Shown here: positions 44,974 to 55,161 of the stretch, piece after piece | How the letters are laid out: the number at the start of each line of letters is the position of its first letter | How positions within the stretch are numbered: the first letter of the stretch is position 1 | Assembly: GCF_000153705.1 (NCBI RefSeq) | Contig: NZ_DS022272.1 | Location: forward strand, 2,988,798 to 3,052,797 | DNA length: 64,000 nucleotides | Direction: 5' to 3' | DNA from: Fulvimarina pelagi HTCC2506 | GTDB taxonomy: Bacteria > Pseudomonadota > Alphaproteobacteria > Rhizobiales > Rhizobiaceae | The notes under the pieces: generated by a model | Told to the model about the DNA's origin: nothing | The model's database searches: none | What the model saw: the letters and a program-made list of their open reading frames with translations, nothing else | Made by a program: the position numbers and the translations under genes

Positions 44974-46233
44974 ATGGGACAGACCAGCCCGATGACGACG
45001 CCTTCGACCGCCAGCGCCGGCTCCGAAACCCGGCTTGCCACCATTCTCGCGATTTCCGCCGGGTGCCTGATCGCGCTGCTCACCTTCGGCCCACGTTCCG
45101 CGATCGGCTTCTTCCAGCTGCCGATGATCACCGATCGCAGCTGGACCCGCGAGGACTTCGCGCTCGCCATCGCGATCCAGAACCTTTTCTGGGGCGCGGG
45201 CCAGCCGATCTTCGGCGCGATAGCCGACAAGTTCGGCACGGCGAAGGTGCTCGTTCTCTCCGGCCTCCTCTATGCCTCAGGGCTTGCCGTGACGGCGATT
45301 GGCGAAGCACCGATCTGGCTCCTCATCGGGCAGGGGCTGCTGGTCGGCCTCGGCGTCGCGGCCGGTTCCTTCGGTATCGTGCTCGCGGCCTTTGCCCGGC
45401 GGGTGACGCCCGAGCAGCGCTCCTTCGTCTTCGGCCTCGGTACGGCGGCGGGTTCGGCCGGGATGTTCATCTTCGCGCCCTTCACGCGTGGCCTGATCGA
45501 CGCCTTCGGCTGGGTCGACGCCCTCTTCATCATGGCCGGAACCATGCTGATCATTCCGTTTCTCGCCGTTGCGTTGAAGGGCGCGCCTAAGGTGGGGTCG
45601 GCGCTCTCGACCAACCAGATCGAGCAGACCATGGGCGAGGCCCTGCGCGAGGCTTTCGCGACGCGCAGCTATGTATTGTTGACGAGCGGTTTCTTCGTCT
45701 GCGGTTTCCAGGTAGCCTTCATCACCGCACATTACCCCGCCTTTCTCGCCGATCGGGGCATCGATCCCTATTGGGCGGTGGTCGGCATGGCCCTGATCGG
45801 CTTTTTCAACATCATCGGCTCGCTCGGCTCCGGCGTCATCGGGCAGAAAAGTCCCAAGCCGATCCTCCTCGCCCTTATCTATATCGGCCGTTCGATCGCG
45901 GTGGCGGCATTTCTCCTGATGCCGATCACGCCGGCGAGCGTCGTCATTTTCTCGGCCGTCATGGGCGTTCTCTGGCTCTCCACCGTGCCGCCGACAAACG
46001 CCCTCGTCGCGATCATGTTCGGCACGAAATATCTCGGGCTGCTGGGTGGTACGGTATTCTTCTCCCACCAGGTCGGCTCGTTCCTCGGGGTCTGGCTGGG
46101 CGGCTATCTGCGCGAGACCACCGGGAGCTACGACCCCGTCTGGTGGCTAGGCGTCGCACTCGGCGTCTTCGCCGCTATCGTTCACTGGCCGATCGAGGAG
46201 AAGGCCGCGCCGAGGCTCAACCCTGCGACGTGA
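44974..46233 (+). CDS. MFS transporter, monocarboxylate/oxalate-antiporter-like
   Basis: Inner-membrane major facilitator of about 419 residues and twelve helices. GCLIALLTFGPRSAIGFFQL starts helix 1, GAIADKFGTAKVLVLSGLL is the MFS loop 2-3 signature and RSFVFGLGTAAGSAGMFIF lies in helix 5. The pattern resembles the MCT/oxalate-formate antiporter branch. Start is uncertain: 44920, 44974 and 44992 are in frame; 44974 has a weak ribosome site. Followed after 15 bases by a DMT transporter gene. Confidence 0.85.
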   Translation: MGQTSPMTTPSTASAGSETRLATILAISAGCLIALLTFGPRSAIGFFQLPMITDRSWTREDFALAIAIQNLFWGAGQPIFGAIADKFGTAKVLVLSGLLYASGLAVTAIGEAPIWLLIGQGLLVGLGVAAGSFGIVLAAFARRVTPEQRSFVFGLGTAAGSAGMFIFAPFTRGLIDAFGWVDALFIMAGTMLIIPFLAVALKGAPKVGSALSTNQIEQTMGEALREAFATRSYVLLTSGFFVCGFQVAFITAHYPAFLADRGIDPYWAVVGMALIGFFNIIGSLGSGVIGQKSPKPILLALIYIGRSIAVAAFLLMPITPASVVIFSAVMGVLWLSTVPPTNALVAIMFGTKYLGLLGGTVFFSHQVGSFLGVWLGGYLRETTGSYDPVWWLGVALGVFAAIVHWPIEEKAAPRLNPAT

Positions 46234-46248
46234 GCTTCACGCACAACA

Positions 46249-47172
46249 ATGGCTGATCTGAAGGGCGATGCGGGTCGCCGCACCGCGCTGATCGCCAGCC
46301 TGATCGTCGTTGGGACGGGCGCGCTCTGGGGGTTCTACTGGTACCCTGTCCGCCGTCTCGACGCACTCGGGCTTTCGGGCGCGTGGGGTTCGCTTGCAAT
46401 CGTCGCCAGTGCCGCGGTCCTGCTTCTGCCGCTCGCCGTCATGCGACGCGAGCGGCTCGCGCGAGCGGGCTTCCCGGCATTGGCTTCGATCGCGATTGGC
46501 GGGGCGGCCTTCGCCTTCTATTCGGTCGGTTTCGTCTACGGCCGTGTCGCGATCATCATCCTGCTGTTCTTCCTGACCCCTGTCTGGTCGACGCTGATCG
46601 GCCGCTTCGTGATGGGCTGGCCCATCACCGGGCTGCGCATCGCGGCGATCGGGGTCGGCCTCGCCGGGCTCGGCGTCATGCTCGGGGCGGAGGGCGAGAT
46701 CCCAATCCCGCGCGGTACGGGGGAATGGCTGGCGCTCGTCTCCGGCATTCTCTGGTCGATCTCGACCACCGGCATGCGAGCGAATGCGCCGCTCGGCCCC
46801 GCGGAGTCCGCCTTTGTCTTCGCATTCGGCGCTTCTGTGGGCGCGCTCCTCCTCGCGCCCACGCTCGAACCGTTCCCGACCGGTATCGGTGGCGATAAAT
46901 TCGTCGTGGCTTTTGGATGGGCCGTTTTCGCCGGAGCGCTCTGGTGGGGCCTCTCCATGGCCGCTCTCATCTGGGCGGCATCGCGCCTGGAGCCTGCACG
47001 CGTCGGCATTCTCCTGATGGCCGAGGTGCTGATCGGCGCGCTTTCAGCCGCATGGTTGGCGGGCGAAGCGCTCGGCACGCTGGAACTCGCGGGTGGAGCG
47101 CTGGTGCTGATCGCCGGCATACTGGAAATCTGGCCGAGTAAAGAGGAGCCTCAGCCGTCATCGGTTCGATAG
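46249..47172 (+). CDS. DMT superfamily (EamA) transporter
   Basis: A 307-residue membrane protein with ten predicted helices arranged as two EamA repeats. The first includes TGALWGFYWYPVRRLDALGL and PALASIAIGGAAFAFYSVGF, the second ALVSGILWSISTTGMRANAP and LIAGILEIW. Metabolite or drug exporter of unknown substrate. Begins 15 bases after the MFS gene, so probably co-transcribed. Its last 22 bases overlap the convergent thioesterase gene. Confidence 0.87.
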   Translation: MADLKGDAGRRTALIASLIVVGTGALWGFYWYPVRRLDALGLSGAWGSLAIVASAAVLLLPLAVMRRERLARAGFPALASIAIGGAAFAFYSVGFVYGRVAIIILLFFLTPVWSTLIGRFVMGWPITGLRIAAIGVGLAGLGVMLGAEGEIPIPRGTGEWLALVSGILWSISTTGMRANAPLGPAESAFVFAFGASVGALLLAPTLEPFPTGIGGDKFVVAFGWAVFAGALWWGLSMAALIWAASRLEPARVGILLMAEVLIGALSAAWLAGEALGTLELAGGALVLIAGILEIWPSKEEPQPSSVR

Positions 47173-47597
47173 CGGTCCAGCTTTTCGCGAACCGCTCCGG
47201 GGATCGCGCAGGATCTGTGAGAGCGGGCTTCCACGAACACCTCGACCGTCCGATAGATTGCGTGGACTTCGCCGGTCCGATATGTGCCGAGCGTCAGCTC
47301 CAGCGTGACGCTCTTTCCGCCGATGCGGGCGATCTTGCCCTTGATCCACGTGCAGTCGCCGGCAAGCAGCTCCTGCTGGAACTCGGTCTCTGCCTTCAGC
47401 GTGACCGTGTGAACGCCGTGGGTCTCCGTCAACGCCCGCATCGAGAGACCGGCCTTTTCCCAAAAGAGGAACGAGGCGTCGTCGAAGACGGGCGCGTACC
47501 AGCGCACGTTCATGTGGCCGAACTGATCGAGATGCCAGGGATGGACGACCGATCCGCCGAGATCGACGGCTTTCCACGCATTTTCGTTTTCTGCCAT
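47151..47597 (-). CDS. hotdog-fold acyl-CoA thioesterase (4HBT family)
   Basis: A 148-residue hotdog protein. VVHPWHLDQFGHMNVRWYAPVFDDASFLFW is the 4HBT signature with the catalytic Asp in HLDQFGHMN; FQQELLAGDCTWIKGKIARIGGKSV is the second strand set. The ATG at 47597 has GGGAGGGG as ribosome site, upstream of which the frame is not conserved. Likely hydrolyses acyl-CoA thioesters or an aromatic-CoA; substrate unknown. Confidence 0.85.
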   Translation of the reverse strand: MAENENAWKAVDLGGSVVHPWHLDQFGHMNVRWYAPVFDDASFLFWEKAGLSMRALTETHGVHTVTLKAETEFQQELLAGDCTWIKGKIARIGGKSVTLELTLGTYRTGEVHAIYRTVEVFVEARSHRSCAIPGAVREKLDRYRTDDG

Positions 47598-47628
47598 CTG
47601 CCCCTCCCGATCGCCGCTACCGGCCAGT

Positions 47629-48354
47629 CTAGCCGGAAGCGCACGCGGCCGAAATAAAGCTGGTTCGTGAGTGGGGCTCGTCGAGGCCGCGCGGTTCGTA
47701 GACATGGCGGGAGAGGAAATAGCGGGTGAGGGTAAAGCCGGTCCTCAGGGTCTCGCCATCTGCCGCACGATCCGTGTCGGTGAGAAAAGCGGGGAGGGCG
47801 AGAAGCTTGTCGTGATAGGGCTCACCCGGCTCGCGGCTCACGGCCCGGCCGCTCTTCGGCGAGACGTAGACCAGGTCTTCCTTCGTCCCGCTCGCCGCGC
47901 ATCGGGCGAGATCGAGGCCGAAGCCCAGTTCTTCCAGAACGGCGAGCTCAAAGCGCAGCATGAGTTCGCCGGCCGTCAGGCGATCCGCATTCAGGTTTTC
48001 GATGAGGACGATGAGCCCGTCGTAAAGCCGCGGATGGGGATCGCGCTCGGCAAGAAGCCGCAGGTGGCTCGCGGCCAGCTGCACGCCATGGAGGCCGACG
48101 GTGCTTTCCATCAGCCCGCCGGCGCGCGAGGCGACAGGCTCCAGCGCGAAGGCTCCCATATGCTCGTCGAGCCGCGCCCGCCAATGGGCCATCACCGAAT
48201 TACCGGGCTGGAGAACGGGCCGCATCGCCTTCGATCGCCCGCCCCGCACGAGCCCCAGATGCCGACCGCGCGAGCGGGTCATCAGTTCGGCGATGACGCT
48301 GGTCTCGCCATGGCGGCGGACACCGAGAACGACGCCTTCCTCACGCCATTCCAT
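47629..48354 (-). CDS. recO: DNA repair protein RecO
   Basis: Recombination mediator of the RecFOR pathway, 241 residues. The N-terminal OB fold reads [39 protein letters not shown] in part, with basic DNA-binding residues; a helical region ([20 protein letters not shown]) and a Cys-containing C-terminal part follow. In many alphaproteobacteria it follows era; here the preceding gene on the strand is prfC, 12 bases upstream, so they are likely co-transcribed. Confidence 0.92.
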   Translation of the reverse strand: MEWREEGVVLGVRRHGETSVIAELMTRSRGRHLGLVRGGRSKAMRPVLQPGNSVMAHWRARLDEHMGAFALEPVASRAGGLMESTVGLHGVQLAASHLRLLAERDPHPRLYDGLIVLIENLNADRLTAGELMLRFELAVLEELGFGLDLARCAASGTKEDLVYVSPKSGRAVSREPGEPYHDKLLALPAFLTDTDRAADGETLRTGFTLTRYFLSRHVYEPRGLDEPHSRTSFISAACASG

Positions 48355-48366
48355 GGGCTGACGCCC

Positions 48367-49986
48367 CTATTGCTGAACGATCTCGCGGGTCGCATCGAAG
48401 GCGATGTCCTTGTTGCGCTCCATGATGTAGCGCAGATCCCAGTCGTCGCGGCAGAGATAGACCGGGCGGTCGTCCCGGTCGCGGACGATCTGGTTGGTGT
48501 TGTCCTTGATGAACTGCTTGAGCGTCTGCTCGTTGGCGCATCTGATCCAGCGCGCGACATTGTACTGTACCGGCTCGAAGGTGACGTCGGCCTTGTACTC
48601 GCCCGAGATGCGCGAGGCGAGAACGTCGAGCTGGAGCGGCCCGACGACGCCGACGATCCAGTCCGAGCCGATCGTCGGGCGGAACACCTGAACGAGGCCT
48701 TCCTGCGCAAGGTCTTCGAGACCCCGGCGCAGTTGCTTCATCTTCATCGTGTCTTCGAGACGTACCCGGCGCAGCACTTCCGGCGCGAAGGCAGGGAGGC
48801 CGGTGAACCGGAAAGTCTCGCCCTCGGTCAGCGTGTCGCCCACCTGCAGCGTGCCGTGGTTCGGAATGCCGATCACGTCCCCGGCATAGGCTTCTTCCGT
48901 GAGCGAGCGCTCTTGAGCCACGAAATAGATCGGGTTCGAGACCGCGATCGCCTTGCCCGAGCGCACATGGTCGAGCTTCATGCCGCGCTTGAAATGACCC
49001 GAGCAGAAGCGAACGAAGGCGACGCGATCCCTGTGCTTGGGGTCCATGTTCGCTTGCACCTTGAAGACGAAGCCGGAAACCTTCTCGCCGGAGGGATCGA
49101 TAGGGCCCTTGTCCGAGGGCTGCGGGCGCGGCTCGGGTGCATGAGCGGCAATGAGGTCCATCAACCGGTCGACAGCGAAGTTCTCGAGCGCCGAGCCGAA
49201 GAGGACCGGCGTCAGATGGCCGTCGCGATAGCTCTGGGCATCGAAACTGGCATAGCCCTCGCCGGCCAGTTCCGCCGCCTCGCGAAAGCCGGAATAGGTC
49301 TCGGCGCCGAGTGCCTTCTCCAGCGCCGGATCGTCGAGCCCGCCGTCGAAATGTTTCGTGCCATCGCCCTTCGCCGAGATGAAATCGTGCTCGGCAAGAT
49401 CGTAGACGCCCTTGAAGAGTCCGCCCTGACCCACCGGCCAGACCATGGGCGCGACGTCCATGGCGAGCTGCTCTTCGATCTCGTCGAGGAGTTCGAACGG
49501 ATCGCGGCCTTCGCGGTCGATCTTGTTCACGAAGGTGATGATCGGGATGTCGCGCAGGCGGCAGATCTCGAACAGCTTCCGGGTCTGACCTTCGATGCCT
49601 TTTGCCGCGTCGATCACCATGATCGCCGAGTCGACGGCGGTCAGCGTCCGATAGGTGTCTTCGGAAAAGTCGCTGTGGCCCGGCGTATCGAGAAGGTTGA
49701 AGTTGATGCCGTCCTTCTGGAAGGTCATCACCGACGAGGTGACAGAGATGCCGCGATCCTTCTCGATGCCCATCCAGTCGGATTTGGCGCGCGCCTTGTT
49801 GCCCTTGGCACGCACCGCACCCGCCATCTCGATCGCGCCGCCGGTGAGGAGGAGCTTCTCCGTCAGCGTCGTCTTACCGGCGTCCGGGTGCGAAATGATC
49901 GCGAAAGTGCGGCGGTTCGAAAAGGCGTTCTTCGCGGAAGGCGCCGATATTGGCTGGTCATCGGCCGCGAGGGCAAGGCTGCTCAT
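48367..49986 (-). CDS. prfC: peptide chain release factor 3
   Basis: Translational GTPase that recycles RF1/RF2. The 539-residue length fits RF3. G-domain motifs: ISHPDAGKTTLTEKLL near residue 30, KDRGISVTSSVM, DTPGHSDFSEDTY, VNKIDREGRDPF; domain III contains TIGSDWIVGVVGPLQLDVL. The start MSSLALAADD at 49986 is preferred; the longer frame from 50175 runs through the lexA promoter. Divergent from lexA. Confidence 0.95.
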   Translation of the reverse strand: MSSLALAADDQPISAPSAKNAFSNRRTFAIISHPDAGKTTLTEKLLLTGGAIEMAGAVRAKGNKARAKSDWMGIEKDRGISVTSSVMTFQKDGINFNLLDTPGHSDFSEDTYRTLTAVDSAIMVIDAAKGIEGQTRKLFEICRLRDIPIITFVNKIDREGRDPFELLDEIEEQLAMDVAPMVWPVGQGGLFKGVYDLAEHDFISAKGDGTKHFDGGLDDPALEKALGAETYSGFREAAELAGEGYASFDAQSYRDGHLTPVLFGSALENFAVDRLMDLIAAHAPEPRPQPSDKGPIDPSGEKVSGFVFKVQANMDPKHRDRVAFVRFCSGHFKRGMKLDHVRSGKAIAVSNPIYFVAQERSLTEEAYAGDVIGIPNHGTLQVGDTLTEGETFRFTGLPAFAPEVLRRVRLEDTMKMKQLRRGLEDLAQEGLVQVFRPTIGSDWIVGVVGPLQLDVLASRISGEYKADVTFEPVQYNVARWIRCANEQTLKQFIKDNTNQIVRDRDDRPVYLCRDDWDLRYIMERNKDIAFDATREIVQQ

Positions 49987-50169
49987 AACGGGTTTTCTCA
50001 ATTCTCTCAGGAGGTCGCGTGCTCTCTTCGCCGACAAAAGCGGCGTCTTCGTGAGGCGACCTTGCGGACAGATGTACGTTTCATCGCATGTCGCACAAGC
50101 CGTGACCTTGCGAAACTGCGCCGGTATCAATTTGATTGATTCCCGATTCGTTCCGATGCACCTCTTGCG

Positions 50170-50184
50170 GAACACAATAAGAAC
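50170..50184. promoter_or_regulatory. SOS box (LexA operator) of lexA
   Basis: GAACACAATAAGAAC = GAAC-N7-GAAC, the alphaproteobacterial LexA site (GTTC-N7-GTTC on the other strand), 42 bases before the lexA ATG. A second, degenerate copy GTTC-N7-GTTT follows at 50195-50209. Confidence 0.85.
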
Positions 50185-50225
50185 ATATAGGCTCGTTCAG
50201 GATTTGTTTGGAGGCGCCGAGACGT

Positions 50226-50942
50226 ATGCTTACGCGCAAGCAGCACGAACTTCTGAAATTCATCGACGCGCGGCTCAACGAGACCGGCGTCCCGCCATCC
50301 TTTGACGAGATGAAGGATGCGCTCGAACTGAAGTCGAAGTCTGGCATTCATCGGTTGATCACTGCGCTCGAGGAGCGCGGCTTTATCCGCCGCCTGCCGA
50401 ACCGGGCGCGGGCTCTTGAAGTCCTCAAGCTGCCGGATGCGATGCGGAGGCCCGAGCCGCAGCAACCGGCGCAGCGCGGCTTCAAGCCGAGCGTCATCGA
50501 AGGTTCCAAGGGTCAACCGCCCAAGCCGCGGGGCGCTTCGGACGAGGGCGCAGCAAATGAGAACGTTTCAATCCCCGTCATGGGCCGCATCGCGGCCGGC
50601 GTTCCGATCTCCGCGATCCAGCACAACACTCATTCGATTTCGATCCCACCCGACATGATCATGGGCGGCGAGCACTACGCCCTCGAAGTGAAGGGTGATT
50701 CGATGATCGAGGCGGGTATCCTAGACGGCGACACGGTGGTCATCAGGCGAAGCGAAACGGCCGTTCCGGGCGAGATCGTGGTGGCCCTTGTCGACGACGA
50801 GGAGGCGACGCTGAAGCGCTTCCGTAAGAAAGGCGATACCATCGCGCTGGAAGCGGCCAACCCAGCCTACGAGACTCGCATCTTCGGGGCGGACCGGGTG
50901 CGCGTCCAGGGCAAGCTGGTCGGGTTGATCCGGCGTTACTGA
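50226..50942 (+). CDS. lexA: LexA repressor
   Basis: SOS repressor and self-cleaving peptidase, 238 residues. N-terminal winged [42 protein letters not shown]. The cleavage site Ala-Gly is in [10 protein letters not shown], the catalytic Ser in [14 protein letters not shown] and the Lys in [13 protein letters not shown] long linker is usual in alphaproteobacteria. The ATG at 50226 is the conserved start. The upstream SOS boxes indicate autoregulation. Confidence 0.97.
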   Translation: MLTRKQHELLKFIDARLNETGVPPSFDEMKDALELKSKSGIHRLITALEERGFIRRLPNRARALEVLKLPDAMRRPEPQQPAQRGFKPSVIEGSKGQPPKPRGASDEGAANENVSIPVMGRIAAGVPISAIQHNTHSISIPPDMIMGGEHYALEVKGDSMIEAGILDGDTVVIRRSETAVPGEIVVALVDDEEATLKRFRKKGDTIALEAANPAYETRIFGADRVRVQGKLVGLIRRY

Positions 50943-51091
50943 CGGCGATCGTCCCGGCGGTTGTCGCGGCGCGGCAAAACCGACGCCGCCTCTGCACCAA
51001 GTTGAATGCGAAGGCCGGATATCAACGCTCCCGAAGCAGGGTTTAGCCTAAGCGCCGTCCTCCGGATTTCCCCGGTTCTCCGGTCCCTGTT

Positions 51092-53497
51092 CTATTCGGT
51101 TGAGGCGAATGAAGATGGCGCGTGTCCGGGCTTTTCCGGATCGTTCGATGGCGAATTCTCCGATGAGGTTTTGCCGGGCGGCATTGTCGATGATGGCTTT
51201 TTCGGACTCGTCCCATCGTCGGCCTCAGGCTTGCGCCAGTATTCCGGCCAAGGCGCGTGGCGATGGCGGTTCCAGTCAGCCGGAGCGGCCAACACCGAGC
51301 GGCTGACGACGATCTCGCCCGATGACGGATCGCGCGCTATGGCGAGCGACCCGCTCCGGCGCAGGGTCCTGAGGGTGACGAGATGTGCGCCTGAACGGCA
51401 TCGGCGGGTTCGGGCAGCTCGGGCGACGAAGGCGATCTCGGCGCTATCGCAGGCTTCGCCGAGCAGACGGTAGTCGGTGGTGTAGGCGACAGTGATACCG
51501 GACGGAGTTGTGAAGCGGCAGATCTTAGACTCACAGTCTTTAAGCCCGGGGATGAGACCGCGCTCGGTCCCCTCGGCCCGATAGGCACGGTCCCATTGGT
51601 CGGAGACGAAGCTGTTGGGCCGGCCCTTGGAATAGGCGATTGTGCCGTTCTCGATAAGCGCGAAAGTCTTGCCGTCCTCGAAGATGAGAAACTCCGGGGT
51701 AGCGGCGCGGTCGATGGCCATGACGAGCCCCGTCGCGAGGAATGGCACCGCAAGCCATCGCAGCCGACCGACGGGGATACAGAAGATCAGAAGCGCAGCT
51801 GATAGGGTGATCAAGGCCGATGGGCGGACGAGGCCTGTGCTCTGGTCCGGCAGTTGCGAAGCGAGATCGAAGGCGATCGCGATCAACGCGTCGAGGCCCA
51901 TGCCGACAGCGGTCAACGGGATCGCATCGAGGCCGACCGGCATGAGGACGACGCCGAGCAGCGCCATCGGCATGATCAGCAGCGAGAAGAGTGGCATGAC
52001 CAGCAGATTGGCGACGAGGCCGAAGGGCGCAAAGCGCTGAAAATGGAAAATGGAATAGGGTGTCGTCGCAAGACCGGCGATCAGCGCCGTGGCGGCGGTT
52101 CCCACGAGAAAGAAGAAGACCGTGCGAAGCGCGCCTTCGGATATATCGCGAGAACGCCCGCCGCGATATCTACTGAAGGCTCCGTAGACGCCGACGAGAC
52201 CGATGGTGGCGGCGAAGCTCATCTGGAAACTAGCAGTCATCACCGCGTGCGGGCTAAGCGCTAGGATCGCGATCGCCGCGATCGACACATTGCGCATGGT
52301 GATTGCCGGCCGGTCGAAGAGAACGGCGAGCAGCATAACGAGAAGCATCAGATAGGCGCGTTCGGTGGCGACGCTCGACCCGGAGAGGACGAGGTAGAAG
52401 GTCGAGACACCGATCGCGCCCACCGCCGCGATTTTCTTGATCGGCCAGACCAGGGCGAGATGACCGACCAGAACGAGACTTCGGCGGATCGAAACCATGG
52501 CGAACCCGGCGACGAGCGCGACGTGGAGGCCGGAAATCGCAAGTATGTGCGCAAGTCCGGTTGCGCGGAGTGCCTCGCTGGTCTCTTCGTCGATACCGTT
52601 ACGTTGTCCGGTGACAAGAGCAGCGGCGACCGCGCCGGGTTGGCCTGGAATGATCGCGCGGATGCGATCGGTCACCATACCGCGCAGATCGGCCACCGCG
52701 ATGGCCACCTGTTCCGAAAGCGTTGGCGGTGGACCCTCCGTACTCAACTCGGACCGAGGCTTCGGGATACCGAGGGAGAATCCATATGCTCCAAGGCCTT
52801 CGAAGTAGGGTACGAAGGCGAAGTCGTAGCTGCCGGGAAAGGCCGGGCCAGCAGGCGGGCGCAGCCGCACGAGCCCCTCGAAGCGATCACCCGGCCGCAT
52901 GACATCGTGCTCACCTGCCACGACGATCCGAACGCGCTCCGGCGGACGGGAAAGAACCGGCCGTTCCGTCGAGTTGATGTCAACGAGATAGCGGGAACGC
53001 TGGCGATCATCGAGTTCGTGGCCTGCGACGCGTCCCTTGATGAAGACCGTCGCCTGACCGGAGAAGATCGTCGTTCCGGTGCGCCGAAGTTCGAAATGGG
53101 AAAAGCACAGTCCGGCCAAGAGACTGGCGAGGACAAGGATCAGCGTCGGGCTCGTTGCGCTTTTCGTAAAGCGGATCGACAGGACTGCGAGTGCGAGAAA
53201 GACGCCCAGCACGGCCATGACCGTCAAGCCCGCTCCCAGGCCGAAAACGGCTACGGCGCCCGCAGCCATCGAAACCGGGATCAGATGGAAGGTCGTGCGG
53301 TGCGCGCGTTCGTTTTCCCATTCGGCCGCCAGCCATTCGCCGAACTGCGGCAACCGGCTCGAAGCCGCCAATCGGGCCAGCGAGGCCAAACGATCGAGGA
53401 GCGCCTCAGGAACGGGCGTGAAGCGCGTGCCCCCGGTGCCTGCTAGATCCTGGTCTGCCGGTTCGCTCAACGCCCGCCGGTCCGTTCCTTGTTTCAT
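51092..53497 (-). CDS. ComEC/Rec2 family DNA-uptake channel protein
   Basis: Large inner-membrane protein (801 residues) of the ComEC/Rec2 family, which carries DNA across the inner membrane in natural transformation. An N-terminal membrane pair and the DUF4131 OB-like domain precede the competence core ALVTGQRNGIDEETSEALRATGLAHILAISGLHVALVAG, with about ten helices. The C-terminal metallo-beta-lactamase domain is degenerate or missing: I see no HxHxDH. The lexA-comEC-gltX-gltA order is conserved in rhizobia. Start at 53497 is the first ATG; a GTG six codons earlier is possible. Confidence 0.9.
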   Translation of the reverse strand: MKQGTDRRALSEPADQDLAGTGGTRFTPVPEALLDRLASLARLAASSRLPQFGEWLAAEWENERAHRTTFHLIPVSMAAGAVAVFGLGAGLTVMAVLGVFLALAVLSIRFTKSATSPTLILVLASLLAGLCFSHFELRRTGTTIFSGQATVFIKGRVAGHELDDRQRSRYLVDINSTERPVLSRPPERVRIVVAGEHDVMRPGDRFEGLVRLRPPAGPAFPGSYDFAFVPYFEGLGAYGFSLGIPKPRSELSTEGPPPTLSEQVAIAVADLRGMVTDRIRAIIPGQPGAVAAALVTGQRNGIDEETSEALRATGLAHILAISGLHVALVAGFAMVSIRRSLVLVGHLALVWPIKKIAAVGAIGVSTFYLVLSGSSVATERAYLMLLVMLLAVLFDRPAITMRNVSIAAIAILALSPHAVMTASFQMSFAATIGLVGVYGAFSRYRGGRSRDISEGALRTVFFFLVGTAATALIAGLATTPYSIFHFQRFAPFGLVANLLVMPLFSLLIMPMALLGVVLMPVGLDAIPLTAVGMGLDALIAIAFDLASQLPDQSTGLVRPSALITLSAALLIFCIPVGRLRWLAVPFLATGLVMAIDRAATPEFLIFEDGKTFALIENGTIAYSKGRPNSFVSDQWDRAYRAEGTERGLIPGLKDCESKICRFTTPSGITVAYTTDYRLLGEACDSAEIAFVARAARTRRCRSGAHLVTLRTLRRSGSLAIARDPSSGEIVVSRSVLAAPADWNRHRHAPWPEYWRKPEADDGTSPKKPSSTMPPGKTSSENSPSNDPEKPGHAPSSFASTE

Positions 53498-53578
53498 GGA
53501 TGAGCTATGGTACACACCCCGCGAAAAGACGCGACCGAAAAATCGAGCGTTTTGCTATCTGAAATGAATGGAAAAGAC

Positions 53579-55003
53579 ATGACGGACGGCGTCGTCACCC
53601 GTTTCGCGCCCTCGCCCACCGGATTTCTCCACATCGGTGGAGCGCGCACCGCGCTGTTCAACTGGCTCTATGCTCGGGCCAAGGGCGGCAGAATGCTGCT
53701 GCGCATAGAGGATACGGACCGGGAGCGCTCGACACCGGAGGCGGTCGACGCGATTATCGAGGGCCTGAAATGGATGGGCCTCGAGGCGGACGGCGAGCCG
53801 GTCTCGCAGTTCGCCAACGGCGACCGGCATCGTGCTGTGGTGGAGGAACTTCTCGCGAAGGGCCAGGCCTACAAGTGCTATGCCAGTCAGGAAGAGCTCG
53901 CCGAGATGCGCGAGAAGGCGAAAGCCGAGAAACGTGCGCCGCGCTACGACGGGCGCTGGCGCGACCGCGACCCGTCCGAGGCGCCGTCCGGCGTCGATCC
54001 TGTGATCCGGCTGAAGGCGCCGCTCGATGGCGAGACGATCGTCGACGACCAGGTGCAGGGCCGGGTGCGCTTCAACAACAAGGAGCTCGACGACTTCGTG
54101 CTCCTGCGTTCGGACGGATCGCCCACTTATATGCTCGCTGTCGTCGTCGACGATCACGACATGGGCGTCACCCACATCATCCGCGGCGACGATCACCTCA
54201 CCAACGGCGCGCGCCAGGCCCTGATCTACAAGGCGATGGGTTGGGACGTGCCGGTGATGGCGCATATCCCGCTCATCCATGGACCGGACGGCGCCAAGCT
54301 TTCCAAGCGGCACGGCGCGCTCGGCATCGAGGCCTATCGCGCGATGGGCTATCTGCCTGTCGCCTTGCGCAACTATCTGGTCCGGCTCGGCTGGGCCCAT
54401 GGCGACGACGAGATCATCTCGACCGAGGACATGATCGCCTGGTTCGACGTTTCCGAGATCAACAAGGGTGCGGCGCGGTTCGACTTCAAGAAGCTCGAAG
54501 CCCTGAACGGCTGGTGGATCCGCCAGTCCGGCGACGAAGCCCTGACGGATCAGCTGATGGCCGAACGTGACGCCTTGCCGAACGGCGATATCCTCAAGGG
54601 CGGCCCGGACGCAGAGGTGCGCGCCAGGCTTCTAGCGGCAATGCCTGGCCTAAAGGAGCGCGCCAAGACCCTCGTCGAGCTCGCCGACAGCGCGACCTAT
54701 CTCTTTGCCCAGCGTCCGCTTCCTTTAGAGGAGAAGGCGGAAACGATCCTCGCCGATGGTGGCCGCGACACAATCGCCGAACTGACGCCGCGCCTCGAAG
54801 CGGTTGCCGACTGGGCGGTCGAGCCTCTGGAAGCGGAGGTGCGTACCTTTGCCGAGGAAAAGGGTCTGAAGCTGGGCAAGGCGGCGCAGCCTCTGCGTGC
54901 GGCACTCACCGGGCGATCGACTTCGCCCGGCGTGTTCGATGTCCTGGCGGTTCTCGGCCGGGAGGAAGCTTTGGCCCGCCTGAGGGACCAGTTTCCCAGC
55001 TAA
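53579..55003 (+). CDS. gltX: glutamyl-tRNA synthetase
   Basis: Class I aminoacyl-tRNA synthetase, 474 residues. The HIGH-type motif is in [20 protein letters not shown] and the KMSKS-type motif is [30 protein letters not shown] is another family segment. GltX1 versus the non-discriminating form cannot be told by eye. ATG at 53579 follows GGAAAAGAC; MNGKDM at 53564 is an alternative. Divergent from comEC, upstream of gltA. Confidence 0.95.
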   Translation: MTDGVVTRFAPSPTGFLHIGGARTALFNWLYARAKGGRMLLRIEDTDRERSTPEAVDAIIEGLKWMGLEADGEPVSQFANGDRHRAVVEELLAKGQAYKCYASQEELAEMREKAKAEKRAPRYDGRWRDRDPSEAPSGVDPVIRLKAPLDGETIVDDQVQGRVRFNNKELDDFVLLRSDGSPTYMLAVVVDDHDMGVTHIIRGDDHLTNGARQALIYKAMGWDVPVMAHIPLIHGPDGAKLSKRHGALGIEAYRAMGYLPVALRNYLVRLGWAHGDDEIISTEDMIAWFDVSEINKGAARFDFKKLEALNGWWIRQSGDEALTDQLMAERDALPNGDILKGGPDAEVRARLLAAMPGLKERAKTLVELADSATYLFAQRPLPLEEKAETILADGGRDTIAELTPRLEAVADWAVEPLEAEVRTFAEEKGLKLGKAAQPLRAALTGRSTSPGVFDVLAVLGREEALARLRDQFPS

Positions 55004-55161
55004 TCGAATCGCTTTCGCGATTCCGGATCGATGATCTATACCGCAGTGCAAGGTCTCAACTTGTTCCGTCCTCACGGATGAAGTAGGCAGAGCAGTGGAA
55101 ACCTTGTGCGCTGCAAAAACCATTTGATAACAAGAGCGGCTGCGACCGGAAGGGGAAAGAG

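Noticed and set aside
47671-50139. 822-codon plus-strand open frame across recO and prfC
   Set aside because: It lies antisense to two recognised genes and has no ribosome site or family resemblance.
55006-55023. Hairpin GAATCGC-TTTC-GCGATTC just after gltX as a terminator
   Set aside because: No T-run follows and the stem is short, so it is not called.
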